NCBI GenBank assembly: GCA_015657535.1
Contig: JADHZB010001643.1
Coordinates: 1 to 64,000 of the forward strand
Direction: 5' to 3'
From: Nephromyces sp. MM_2019
Taxonomy: Eukaryota; Apicomplexa; Aconoidasida; Nephromycida
DNA length: 64,000 nt
The position numbers and the translations under genes are program-made. The notes under the pieces are model-generated. The model did no database searches, had not been told where the DNA came from, and worked only from the letters and a program-made list of their open reading frames with translations. Position 1 is the first letter of the stretch. Every line of letters starts with the position of its first letter. Shown here one piece after another: positions 1-12,400 of this stretch.

Positions 1-2450
1 CCCCCGGGAAAATGATGCATTTTTCACTTCTTCGAGAGCAGCATAATCTGATCATAGGCATGAGCTGTAATTTGCAGAGAATGGCTTGCTTTAGTATCAT
101 TCAACAGGATCATGGCGTATCAGAAGAAACGTCAAATCATGCAGAACCTATTTTCTTGAGAAAACAGTCTGATACTTTATTAATTTGATGCTGTGTATGT
201 GTGTGTGCGCTTTAGAAGGCTTTCTTGCTACTTCTTGGCTCTTTCAACATTATTGCTGCCTATAAATGATGCATGATTTGGTGCGTTGGTGTATAGATGG
301 ATACGCCCGGGGCAGGATGAATATTTATGTGTGTGGCAGTTTTAGAGGAAGGAAGTAGCTGGTGTGGTAGTGAGTATTTTTTTTGGTGTGTTGGTGTGTG
401 GTGGTGTGTCTTTGTGTGTGTTGGTGTGTGTGCTGGTGTTTATATTGGTATGCGGTGTACGTCTGACTGTGTGCAGATTCATGCGTTCGTCTTCAACTAC
501 ATTGGGGTTAACCCCTTAATGCACTACGTTTTCGAGGCATTAGTAATTCAAATAAGCGAAATTTTGCTGTATTGTGTGCGAGTTTTTGCTGCGACTACGT
601 GCTAGCTGCTAGAGCCACGCGCACACGCAGTGTTGTGGAGGAATCCTGCTTTGAGGGTGAAGTAGAAACGTACACACACGCTTGGTATTGCCATAGTTTC
701 TGTTTCATGCTTTGGGTAGTGAAGCACACACGCGCGGTGTTTTTATCGCTATAGGATCACGGTTACGTTTTTAGGAGCAAATCACACACACCCACATCGC
801 ATTGCTATACAACCGCTTTCGCACTTTTAGCAGCAAGTCAAACACACGCACCACATTGCTATAGGATCACAGGCACACACCACAGACAATCACGCGATCT
901 TCGCAAAGCGTCCCCCACAGGCTCTTGAACTCTCAAAGCAAACGCAAGCCCCCTAACACACATGCAGCCTCTTCATCTTCAGATTCTTTGAGCACTCAAA
1001 GTGAAACCCAGACTAGTTCTTTCTGTAGGAGTTTCTAGTTTTTGCCTAAGTTTGTGTGCGTAGCATTGAATGGCTGCTGTGAATCTGTCTAATGACTATT
1101 TACATTGTGTGTTCGCCTTTGTTTTAGATGCAAGGGGCTGTGTTTTGTGTGTGCGCTTTTTGCGTACCTTTGAACACACACACCGGGTTGTAGTAGTAAT
1201 CGAGATAAGGCTAACGAGGGGGCTAATTGGGGGTGCATCATGGGCCCAGATGCACCCAAAGTTGTGTGTGTAAGCTGGTGCACAGCTATAAGGCTGATGA
1301 GAGCTAGCTCCTTGGTTGAGTGTGGTGCTTACCTCGTGTATGTATGTGGGTTGTGCACACGATGGGGCGTCTTTAATTGTTTCGCAATGGCGAGTGCCGT
1401 GTGTGAGCAGCGTGAGTATCATGTCTGTAGGCATGTGTGTTGGTACGTGAATCTTTTGTGTGTATTGCTCATGTGTGACGCAAGTGTGTGTGTGTGTTTA
1501 GCACGTGCGACTAAAGTGTAAAGTTCATATTTTGTAGGTATTCGCTACCTTCCTGTCTTGAAAATACACGTGAGGGTGTTGCTTTGCTATTATAACTGTA
1601 TAGCTGTAATCAAAAGGCAGGAAGTCGCTGAATCTTCACATACACACACACAATCACAGGTTAAGCTGGAGGAAAGGTCAGGCGTGTGCTGTAGCTCACA
1701 ATCTAAAGGTTTACTATGCAGCCCTGGTAGTTAATAGCACTAAGGGGTTTTCAAGCGTAGTTCCTGAAGCTTAGGGAAAGTTCTGTGCGTGTGTGTGTGT
1801 TATGTGTTGATGTGAGTGTAAGAACTACCCCCCTTGTACTACTACACGTACAATTAAATGCACACTAGGCAAGCAGTGTATTGTAAAGCTTAAAAGCTCC
1901 AGAATTGACATTCAGGCTGCTCCAGGAGGTAGAGATGTTCTTGACATAGTGTGCTTTATTGTGTGTGTGTGTGTGTATGCGTGTTGAAGAAGCCCTGTTG
2001 AGTAGTTGATGTACTGTTTGGAAGGCTTTTAGGTTCACTTGTGTATATGTGTGTATGCGTATCTATTCCAATGTGTGTGTATGTGCATATCTGTACAACT
2101 ATATCTGTGTGTGTCTGCTCCAATTCTTGGGTGTGATGCACACGTATATATATGCCTGCATAAATATTCGCACACACATATCCGCGACTTATCTCTTGCA
2201 TATATACCTCTATTAATTTTTTGGATCTATATGTGTGCTGCATCATTACACATATGAAATATGGTAGTATGCTTGCTAGAAGGTGAACTTGGCGTGCTGT
2301 CCTACCTCTGATTCTCTCATCTAAGTATGCGCTACTGGTATCATAAAGTTCTATTGCTTCTCTGCGTGTGTGTGGCATGAAATAGGACTTTGTCTACCTC
2401 CACAGCTACTCGAGAAAAGAATTTTCTGCTGCTTCTGTGTGTGTGTTCGC
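1..2450. repeat. TG-rich region with many short (TG)n runs
   Basis: The + strand carries dozens of short TGTG runs, for example around 400-430, 1785-1800 and 1964-1977. This is the mirror image of the CA-rich + strand over the minus-strand EngB and polymerase genes, where introns are TG-rich on the sense strand. By analogy the region could be introns of a + strand gene. One possible short exon is 1661-1709, after a CAG acceptor, reading VKLEERSGVCCSSQSK. I could not build a chain of exons in phase, so no gene is called. The open frames here are mostly TG-repeat translations rich in Cys, Val and Trp. Confidence 0.6.
78..188 (+). CDS. possible terminal exon of a plus-strand gene
   Basis: After an acceptor-like TTTGCAG at 71-77 the frame is open for 36 codons and ends at TGA 186-188. 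The composition looks protein-like (RMACFSIIQQDHG at the start) and not like the surrounding TG repeats. No upstream exon is visible because the window starts here. No family is recognised. It could equally be a chance open stretch. Confidence 0.22.
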   Translation, partial: RMACFSIIQQDHGVSEETSNHAEPIFLRKQSDTLLI

Positions 2451-2991
2451 ATTCTTCCGACGTTTGTTTCTGATCTATGATAACTCAGGCTCTGCTCAAC
2501 GTGTGCTTATTCAATTGCCTTTATTCTTGTGCTCTTTTCGGGATCTCTAGATGCGTTTGCGTTCTTTTCAGCTTCATCTGAGTAGCGTGTGTCTGGAGAT
2601 GTGTCGCTGTTTTTTGAGCTTTAATCTGATGAATCCTCTGGCTTTAAGCCAACGTTCTCGTCTTTTTCATCTTTCAGTTTTTCCAGCTCTAAGCTATGAA
2701 GAAACCTTAGTTTTACTGAACCCTTCGGATGCAGTGTTTCTACAGATTACTAGTCTTCACTACCTCTTTAGCCCATGTGATAGTCTTACCTACTCTTTTA
2801 GCCTATGCAGTGTGATGCGAATCTCCTATACTGTTCCTTGACTCTATACGCAGCGTGTGCGACCGAAAAAAGTACCTCCGGTCCGACTGTTTATCTCCAT
2901 GCCACTGCAATCCTCAAGGCACTCTGTTTTCTGGTGGTTTTCCGTCGTTTAAAGATCCAGTTTACAACGATTCGAAACTTTAAACGCCTAC

Positions 2992-3217
2992 CTTCACGTA
3001 GCTTAACAAATAATATACTCCAAAGATTTTTTAAGAGCTCTTTTTGATAAATGCTACAAAATCCCTCTATAGAGGGAATCTCTTTGATTCTCTTGATGGA
3101 TTCGATCTCTTCAAAAAAATCCCTCCCATAGTGTGCTCTCTGTATATAGTTGCTATCATGGTCAGAGTCGAAAACTCCCTCTTCGTAAAGCTCTCTAAGG
3201 CTGTTTTTCTTCTTCAT
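2992..3217 (-). CDS. putative first exon, hypothetical protein
   Basis: From ATG at 3217 the minus strand is open and reads like protein: charged and balanced (MKKKNSLRELYEEGVFD at the start), with none of the low complexity around it. A good donor, G|GTAGGC, sits at 2992/2991 and would end the exon after 75 codons plus one base. Downstream exons toward lower coordinates were not found, and the following region is TG-rich on the other strand. The family is not recognised. Confidence rests only on composition, an ATG and one donor. Confidence 0.33.
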
Positions 3218-3938
3218 TAATGATATAACGGTGAATCAGAGCATCATGTAATACAAGCTTTATTTGTTTGCTATATATTTGTGTTAGGCCTTCCCTAAGT
3301 ATATGCCTCCTCTGGTTTGTGTGTGTGCGTGTGTTTGAGTATTTGGGTGCTTTGGTGTGTGTATGCTTGTCTGTGTGTTTGAATGTTTGGGTGTTGGGTA
3401 TTTAGGTGTGTTTATGCATGTCTGTGTTTTTGTGTATTTTGTGTGTTTTTTTGTGTGTAAATTTATAATATAGTTTGGAGCTCGCAAAAAGAAAGTACCC
3501 CTTACTGCATTGCTTCGGTCAATGTATGCAATGAGCTGTCGTTTCCTTTATATTGATTCAAAAATACACTTTGCAACTATTATTACGCTGTTTTGAAATT
3601 CGTTCTGAAGGTACCTTATTTTTATCCTGCCGCTGTTTCATCCTTTTGTTTTTGCAGGAAATTCGCTTAATTTATCTTTTTAATTATTTTTCAACTTTCC
3701 AATTAAAAAAAACTAAAGAATTGCATCTCTTAGATCTTTGTTGCTGTTGGTGTATGTATATCGAGATGTTGGTGTCGCGTATGTTTGTGCTTTGCGGATG
3801 TATCTGCTTCTGTGTGTAGATGTTTCTGTGTATATCTGCTTCTATGTGTAGCTGTCTCTAGAGATTTGCTAAGCCTTCTTTTTACATCTAATGAAAGCTA
3901 TTATGTTTTACTACTTGATTTAGTGCTTGTGAAGCATT

Positions 3939-4085
3939 TTGCTTCTTTCTTCTTCATCTGTTTCTTCCTCTTCCTCTTCTTCTTCATCTACTTCTTCACC
4001 TGCTTCTTCTTCCTTCTTCACCTTCCTTCTTCATCTCCTTCACCTTCCTTCTACATCTCCTGCTTCCTTCTCTTTCATCATATAC
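3939..4085. repeat. polypyrimidine tract (CTT/TTC-rich)
   Basis: About 140 bases of almost pure pyrimidine on the + strand, built from TTC, CTT and TCC triplets with occasional AT interruptions. Similar tracts at 14414-14492 and 61290-61450 lie just before minus-strand 3' splice sites, so this one may precede a + strand 3' splice site near 4090. Read on the minus strand it would encode an acidic Glu/Asp run instead. The two readings cannot be separated here. Confidence 0.6.
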
Positions 4086-4832
4086 TAAGCTTTGTTCCTA
4101 AATCTAATGAAGAGAACTAGTCTGATTATTTCCGGCGTCTAGTTCTATACATTCGCACCCTCTTAAGTGTCACCTTTTGTGATATTTAAACCTATTCCTA
4201 AAGAATGGCTGACATCTATCGCCCTTTGATATACCCCACTGAGTTTACAGCTTCACCATATTCTAGTGAAAAAAGCAAATGACTACGAAAAATAGCCTTC
4301 AGGCAGCGTAGCTAATTTCGGCTGGCACACACAGTACATCCATGCTGGCAGTCTTTTAAATACACAACGCTGATAGGGGCTTAAAAAATGGGGAAAATGG
4401 TGTGAAAACTCGGAAATACTAAACGGCTATGTACGTAGTGATGCTAGTTCCACACTTCCTACACTACTAGGCTTAATCGTCTACAAGTGGCTATGAACAA
4501 GTCTACCGGAAGATTATATGGGACACAGCAACAATTAAGCATTTAGCAACGAAGTTGCTACGATATCCAGTAGTAGTACTACATCTCAGAGAATAGCTTT
4601 ATCCACGAATTTTTTGGCCTTGTGAGCTTGTCTAGTTAACGGTCTGCTATCTGTGTTTTATAGTGTCGTACCGAGTCTCCAGGTGTTTTGTAGTGTCGAC
4701 ACCTAGAGCCACACCATGTATATCGGGAGCACTAGGAACAGCAGATACCTGTTAGCATTGCCGACAATTTTGCCGATGCTGTGAAGTATCTACCGGGCAA
4801 AAGGTTGGTAGGAGAACGTTGTTTATTCGCTG

Positions 4833-5000
4833 CTCCATGACTTAGCCTTCAGCAGTACACGAGTAAACATACGCACTCCATGACTTAGCCTTCAGCAACA
4901 CACTAGTAAACACGCCAACTACATGACTTAGCCTTCAGTAAGTCACTAGTAGACAAACCCACTCCATGACTTAGCGTTCATCAATACACTAGATAGCAGG
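4833..5000. repeat. 43-bp tandem repeat, four copies
   Basis: The core CATGACTTAGC(C/G)TTCA starts at 4836, 4879, 4922 and 4965, an exact 43-bp period. Each copy also carries a diverged CACTAGTA-like segment. Copies differ by a few substitutions but no indels. There are no variable spacers, so this is not an array of the CRISPR kind. Confidence 0.92.
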
Positions 5001-6286
5001 CGTCGCCTAGCAGAGGTTGCTGATGAGACAGTTGCAGGTTTTCTTCAGCTGACATACTGTGATATAAAGCGTTATTCTGAGAAGAAGTATCACTTTTTCA
5101 TCTAATTTTATTTCAAGGAAACTAGTGCTATTTCGGTTTAATTTGTTTCCCTTTTTTGCAAAAATGATCAAGATATTACTGCCACCACACACTTTCATAC
5201 CACTTTAAGCGAAAATTATTTCTATTAAATATGCTCCTGCTCGTTTTAAATGCATTACGGAGCTCTCCCTGTTGCATGGCCTGGGATGATAGGTATTCCA
5301 GTATTTGCTTCAGTAACTTTGTCATCAAAACTTTCCCGTGTAGGGCTGAACATTCCTAAGAATTCCAGATTCACCTTGCATTTAAAGTTGTTGGCATCAC
5401 GGCATTCTTCAGTTATTCAAAAGGATAACTTTAATATATTCAAAAGCAATAATCGAGCGTGTTCAAGCTTCAATGACGAGCTTAGGGTCGAGAGACTCTA
5501 CTCGTGTGCTTTGTGATGTGCTATGTCAGTTATAGTTATCGATATGAGTGATTATTTATGCAACTACTAAAAGCACTAGTAATCTGTTTTTGGTGCTAGG
5601 TGGTGGAGTTTTCTGATAATTTCGAGCAGGTTTATAGTAAGAATATACGTAATAAATCAGGTAAGACTTGGCCTTTAACGAGCTTTTATTAGAGGTTTCC
5701 GCTGTATTGCAGTGTGTGTGGGTTGGCCACCTGCATGAATATATGTACGTGCTGGATAGACCATGAATGCATTTTCTGTGTTTTTACTAAAATTATTGCT
5801 ATTTCCTGCCTCAGAATATAAGGTGAATGTAGGACCCATTTAGCTCAACATTTTTATTTTTTAGAATTACCAGTAGGTCTCGACAATCTAGTATTTCAAG
5901 TGTTTCGCAGATTAGCAATTTGTCTCCACGCACCGCTATTTTTGTGTAAAGCTTATATTTCAATACAGTCTCTTCACTAAGATACTGCATATATAACGAG
6001 CGTATAATCAAAGGCGATTGTTGCTCATACGTATAATACTGCGTGCGTGCGTTTTTTTTGCATTTGCGCTTTTTTATGCGTAATTGGCCAACTTCTCTTG
6101 AATTTCTTTATGAATTCTGACCCCTACTCAATATCCTTACTTCCATGCCCCCCATAACCAGCTCAAAAGGGCTACACGGCCTGTTCATGGGGTTAATGTA
6201 TATCCCATGCTTTTCCATAGCCAATAATACAATAATGCTCCCAGCATTCGTGAAATCCGCGGCAGCCCTGCTCAATACACACTGCT

Positions 6287-6490
6287 TTCCCTTAGATTAC
6301 GTAATCGAGCAGCTTAGCAACCTTCCCTCTTCTGCTTACCGATTGCTAGCCTATTCGCCTAGTTCACCATTCTATCAGCCTCTTCCCCTTGGACTACCTA
6401 ACCAGGTAACTTACATAGCAACCTTCCTTCTTCTGTCAACCGGTCCCTGTTCGACTAGTTCGCCTTTCTATCTTAGATAGCCTCTAAGCA
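6287..6490. repeat. degenerate two-copy tandem duplication, about 100 bp
   Basis: The segment beginning near 6289 (TTTCCCTTAGATTACGTAA) is echoed about 100 bases later near 6384 (TTCCCCTTGGACTACCTAA). Each is followed by AGCAACCTTCC(C/T)TCTTCTG, and then by a shared CTAGTTCGCC/CTAGTTCACC with TTCTATC. The open frame running through it is probably incidental. Confidence 0.6.
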
Positions 6491-8645
6491 TTGGCTTGCC
6501 TTACGTAGACCACCCCTTGCTAATTCCAGCCAATAGGGCCTAGCCGCGGGGTTGTACTTTTTAGAACACAATAGACCTTAATGGCCTAACTGAGGTAAAA
6601 AATGCCGCTGCAACAGGCTATCCTTCCTACTGAGTGAAGAAGTACATGTATACACACATAAATAACTAAAGTTTGAAGTCGATGAATACAGTACCGTTAC
6701 CAGGGAAAAAAATTTTCAGCAAAAATACACCGAAGAGTAATAATACATCTCGCGGTAGGTATGCAAGTAGCTCAGGCAATGCAGGTCAAAATCTTTATCC
6801 GGCCTTCATGAGTGCACGATGATAACAACTAAGGAGTGAATGTATTATCAAAAACAGTGCTCACCCTTCATATATATCCAGTCTCTGGTACGTGGAGCTA
6901 GTACTGGCACTATGGGAGCCGTGTCATCGTAAAATTAACTTTGCAACTACAAAGTCATGCGAGTCGTAGCAGCAGTGACTTTCGCTAGCTGCGAAATGTA
7001 CAACAGCTCGGACTTACCTCATACTTTTTCTTATATGCAGCATGCCTGTTCACATGGCGCATAGTCCTGTATGGCTTGTCACGTAAAGGGTTAATAAAGC
7101 AGGGAGAATGAAAACACAAGTGATGTTTCATATTCACATTATATTGTACGACAGCCTGCAGTACCAGCGCGAATTAAACGCCTTACGTGGTTAATTCTAC
7201 ATTCTAGTGAAAAAATGGTGGAGCACGCAAGTGCAACTCGCTCACTTTGTGATTTCACTGGAAAAATGTTGTATTGTAGAGTACACCTAGTAGTCAGTTT
7301 CACTTCATTACTTTGCTATACCCATGCACAATGACGAGGCTGAGTTTAACCCCTCCTAAGCTAGTATATCAACGTAGAACGCTTTAAATATTTTTTACAG
7401 GAGAAAAATCGAAAAAAAAATTGACAACGAACTAAGTCGCGGACTTACGACTACCTATATTCAGTACCCGATCATACAGGTAAAATTTCACTTTTAGTCC
7501 CATGTGGTAGTCCCTTCTAATGCGTTAACATAATATTATTAGGAGCTCTGTTTTGCCTATGGGAAGCAGGCAGCTGTTTCGTTGGCAGCTCGAAGGAATT
7601 AATTTTGATCATTCTCTTCCAAAAAAGGGGAGAGGCACCACATGTTTTTTTTCTCCTGAAATGATAGCCTCTTGTGTCACTTGCTTATGAGTATTAAAAG
7701 TGCGGCGTTCTCTCTCAGTAATAAAGTTAAATCAATCATCTGTGTGAGCAGCGACTTCATTGTATGCCATTGAAAAGTATATACTGCATGTTTTTCTGGC
7801 CTGGTGAGGCTATCGGTTGTATTGTGCCCCTCTTGTGGACCTGCACGCTACCACGCGCTTTCCGAAGTTTAGAGGGCGTTGAAATGTTTGCAAAAGAAGC
7901 GTATATGCTTGGCGATCTTATACTATGGCACTCTTCTTAAGCAGGTGTTCTAAGCTAATATCCTCCTAGAGTAACTGGCGTACATATCCGCAATACATAC
8001 GGTTCACCACCTCGAGGTCGTTTGCATTCCCCGCAATACAAGCAAAGGGATAGTGTAAATAGAACCAGTAACTACTGACTGACTTGCTAGTTGGAGCATT
8101 GGGTATTACATATAAAACTTGAAAGCTAAAGAGGCAACTAAGGTTTTATCAGGGTGCACTTCTGTACCCATACAAGCTAGTGGCTCTTGGTATCCTCCAT
8201 GTACCAGTGAATATATTAATAGGGTAAAGAAATGGAACTGTGAAGAAAGAGATTTCCTCAGTACTCTATCCTGTTAATACGCGCCACTCTAGCCTATATT
8301 TTTTATCAAATAGTTTAACGTTTGACAAAAAAAAAGTTGATCTTCTCAGCTTGTCGTTACTGTGGGTGATTATGTAAGCTTAAAGTTATATCTTAATATA
8401 GAATGTTGCTCGAGTATCTAGAGCCTCGCCCCAGAGTATATAAAATATAACGTTGCTGGTGTATTTAGAAATACATTTCACGCAAGGTGCTTTGCTGCTG
8501 CTCTGAGTTGTGAGCAGGTAGGCTGTGTGGCGTAATTGAAATGACTTTCGAAATCCTTGCATTTTTCCATTTTCCCCTGTAAATCCTCGCCCTCTGCGAT
8601 TCAAAATATTTCACAACTCTCCCGGCCTTTATAGCGAACACCAGG

Positions 8646-9475
8646 ATGGCAAGTGGAATAGGCGTTGATGACACCTGCCTTACGGACTTTTCAAACTTGA
8701 AGATTAGGAAGACGCACACATGGATAGTCTTCAAGATTGATGATTCTGCGACGAAGATTGTCGTCCTTGCCAAGGGAAATGGAGACAAGAAAGAGTTTAT
8801 CAACAACCTTCCAGCGAAGGATTGTAGATACGGAGTCTTCGATAGCGAAGGTAGCCATCTTAACAAGCCTTGTAAAGCCCATGCATGACCAATCGCAGAA
8901 AAGCAACAACAATCTGTGCTGCTAAGTTTGTATCGTAGCGCATAATTGATGAACATGCCTAAACAAGTGCAGCTGCATGCGTGCCTTTGTTCAATGTAAT
9001 GTGTTAATGCCGAAAAAAGCAGCAGCCTTGGGTGATTTGCAGTACGAGGTTTTTACATACAATCAGCACACACAAGATATGTATGGCAGTCTTCTCCTGA
9101 GATCATACGTACATATGTACCACTTATTCCACACCACAGCGCACTTCCTGCAGTCTTAACTCTTCAAAGATTTTGTACAGTGACCCCATCAGATGTCACG
9201 CTTCTTCCCCCTAATGCTATTAACCCCCTTAGACTGCAAGATACTAACATATCATATGATTATTCTAAAAGGTTATCAAAAATCGCCTCGCTTTATACCT
9301 ATTCCGTTTTGCAGCGAGTGGAAAGATCGTCTTTGTTATGTGGGCCCCCGATGACTCTCCAGTCAAACCTAGGATGATGTACGCATCATCTAAAGATGCG
9401 TTGATGAAAAAGCTTGACGGAGTAGCAGGAACAGCTTTGGAGGCTCATGATTACTCAGATTTGAATAGCTTGTAG
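8646..9475 (+). CDS. ADF: ADF/cofilin actin-depolymerising factor, apicomplexan short form
   Basis: Two exons, 8646-8850 and 9315-9475, join in phase through a GT-AG intron and encode 121 aa ending at TAG 9473-9475. Actin-depolymerising factors bind G-actin and sever or depolymerise filaments in the cytosol; apicomplexan forms support gliding motility and fast actin turnover. The protein opens with MASGIGVDD, as in coccidian ADF, including the N-terminal Ser that is phosphorylated in other ADFs. The region DCRYGVFD and the long-helix actin-binding motif KPRMMYASSKDALMKKL follow, ending in the helix ALEAHDYSDL. At 121 aa it matches the reduced apicomplexan ADFs (about 118-122 aa) rather than the 140-165 aa of other eukaryotes, lacking the longer F-loop and C-terminal helix. 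The start is fixed by the conserved N-terminus. This is the strongest taxonomic marker in the window. Confidence 0.96.
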
Positions 9476-12400
9476 AGGTAGCAGAACGTGATTTCCTCCG
9501 CTATGAGGCTGCAGAGAAGCTAGGCACGTTTCTGCTAGCCAGATGGAGCAGTCTGAGACACTTGAGCAAGACAGAAGGCAGCATGGGCTAGATGGGGTAG
9601 ATGTACGACGCATACTACGCATAAATGTAAAGGAAATATTTTATGTTACAATGTGCATGAGTCCACTTTATATTCAGTGGCAGCTGCACATGAGATTAGT
9701 ATCTACGGCAAATGGCGCAGTATCCCCCTGATAGCCAACATGTGCTAAAAGATATTTATTTTTGTACCCTAAAATAGGGCGCTGTTTTTTCAAGATATGG
9801 AGGCTAGACCTCAGTCTTATCGGCTCAATCGCATGATCACTGGAATTTGGGCTTTCCGTATTTGGACATGCAGAGTATCAAAAATTAGACGCATTAAGCT
9901 GCAATCTAGTCGGTGTGCCACGATGAGACTATGCTAGATAGAATAGGAAGTCCGCCTTTGAGGCATGAAAATACTTTAAAACCACGAAAAAATATTCCTG
10001 TCTCCGAATGTTTGCTACGCATTAGTATAGCGTGTGGTCTTGATATTAATCTGTACAGCAGGTGCGCACTTACAGTATACATTATCGATGTAAAGAGTAT
10101 ACTGAACTTATTTTATGGATGGAAGGCTATTATTATTATTACTCCCGATTTTTCGTATATGCATTGAAACTAAGATATCATCATGCCAGGAAACGACCTT
10201 AGTAGACGTGTGAACCGGAAAGATGCTTTGATCGATATCAGATATAACTGGAAGCCAGGGTCTGTACTTGCTTTTTTTTTAAATCAACAGTTTCGCGCAT
10301 ATAGCTGACGCATATTCACGAAAAAACGCATGCAATCACGCGCATTCTTATACTAACATACTCACAGGAACTATTATACAAAGATATGCTCGCATGAGCA
10401 CATGCAAGCGCTGCCATACACATTCTCATATTCTGAGTGTTACGTTTCATGTTGTGAAGCATCAGCTATAAACTTAAGGGACAATGTACGGCAACTTTTA
10501 TCATCCACAATTAAGATTTGGAAGTCCAAGCTCTTTGCAAGTAACATGATCGTGTATTATTTTGCAGAGCAGTTTATAATCAGCTTTCCTATAATAAGCT
10601 GGACTGTGATTATACACTCTGAGAAATCAAAGTGTTTACCACCTTGAGTTCGCCGTGGTACTTCTTATTCCAGGGCTTATCGTTGGGGTCGGCACAGCTC
10701 ATTTTTCGCTAGTCTTGCACATGTCTTGATGCCACTCTGTGAGCATCCGTATAAGCAACAGGAAATTCAGCTTCCCAATGTGTTAAAAAGAATTTATTCC
10801 TTCCTTGTTCCGTTGCAAAAGAGTTCTTGAGCATTTATCCAACTTTCCGCTACGGCTATCCCATTCCCTGTTGTCTCTACGTAGAGCCCGCTATTTCCAG
10901 TGTTCGAGGTAGCGTAGTTACAGAATTTAAGAAGCGTAGTGCGTAACGCGTACATGTAGTGAGTGGATTATTCCTAATGGCGGGTACAAGCCAGTTCTTC
11001 TGCTGACTGCTAAAAACTCTACAAATTCCCACCACTGGGCTATACAGGGCGGTGTATGTTGACCCAAAGTTATCTTGTAGCGGCGACCTTTTTTCAAGCC
11101 GGGCAAGCAAGAGAATGAAACCGCAAGACTTTCTTGATTAGCAAGAGAAAATACCAATAATGCTTAAGCGGCAAAAGGCAAAAGTAGCGAAGCGGGCAGA
11201 GATGAAACACACGGCAACGGCATATGAGCGAATTGAATCGCGACATCAATATATTGGGGTAGTCACTTATGCAATGCATAAAATGCAGTAAACTTTAAAA
11301 ACAGCGACTAGACTTATAATGAGAAACCGAGAAGGCTCGTCGAAAATACGAACATTTTACAATGAAGCGCTGAGAGAAATAACATATGCGCGCATTTAAG
11401 CCGCTTGAATGAAGCCCACTGGAATAAAGTCAAAAACACGGATAAAACAAAACATACAAACTTAACTAGGAGTTCGAACATCAATAATAACGCTTCCTCA
11501 GAAGTAAAAACTTTGCAGAAACCAATTTAAATTTCGTAGTATACCAAAAATTTTATGCTGACGAAAAAGGTATAGTATAAGTAGTACCAAAAGGAGGGAC
11601 GAAAGCCAAAAGCAAAACAGACGACATCCGAAGGAAGAAAAAGAGACAAGAACAGGAAGTAGCAAAAAGCAGAAAAAATAAAGGTAGCAAGAGATGAGAA
11701 AAAAGGACATTATTCTTGCAATTATAAGAAGTAAGCATTCGTAATATAAATGCGAGGGGTTAAGGAATTCATATGAATAACGCGGCGAAATTACGCAAAT
11801 GCCGTACCGGTTCAAGAGGTGTGAGTTTGCTATTCTGCTTACATTACAACCAGATTTAAGTACTTCAGTAATTCTTTCTTGTACTTTATTAGGACAATGA
11901 TTTGGTACAAAACGAATGAGCTGTAGAGAAATAGAGAAAGAGGTAAATCAGCGATATATAACATAGATACTGTCAAAGTAACGAAAAAATCAAATAGTAG
12001 CATGTAGTTTCTGGTAGTAATAATTAGACTTTAAAGTTCATCTCCAGAATAAGAGGGTTTTTTTGCTTTCATTTTAAATTCCTTCCATATTATTTTTATT
12101 AATAATAACATAATATCTTGTAGACAATTTGATTAATGTTTATCTAAAAGGGGAAGATAAATAGATTGGAATCAGTCAAACGGTAACTTAAAGACAAGGG
12201 ATACCACAGGGATAAAAGTTAAATGAGGTGAAGATCAACAAAAGTTGTTTTGGGAAAAGATTTCCAGAGCTGAATCTTTCTGTTTTAAATAGTAAACTTA
12301 TTAGTATTTATTTATCAGGGAAGCTAGCTTTCGCTAGCAAAATCGGGTGATTATTTCATATAAAACAAAGTGATACGATCAGTACCTGATAAATTTAAGG

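Larger units (their letters stand above)
4130..8645. other. gene-free stretch upstream of ADF
   Basis: Apart from the 43-bp tandem repeat at 4833-5000 and a degenerate duplication near 6290-6490, I see no exon chain on either strand. The open frames (for example 5250-5516 + and 6145-6480 +) lack convincing splice context or family features. The last few hundred bases presumably hold the ADF promoter. No core promoter motif is recognisable. Confidence 0.5.

Noticed and set aside
327..1521. Several plus- and minus-strand frames of 60-112 codons
   Set aside because: They are translations of TG/CA dinucleotide-rich DNA (Val/Cys/Trp or His/Thr), without splice context or domain features.
4833..5000. 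Possible CRISPR-like array
   Set aside because: The period is fully accounted for by a diverged tandem unit; there are no unique spacers, and the context is eukaryotic.
5250..5516. Apparent similarity between this plus frame (GIPVFASVTLSSK) and the minus frame near 25400 (GIPTLASVSSSSK)
   Set aside because: Resemblance is limited to about 13 residues with little nucleotide identity around it; treated as chance.
8465..8956. 163-codon minus-strand frame over ADF exon 1
   Set aside because: Antisense of the clearly conserved ADF coding exon.
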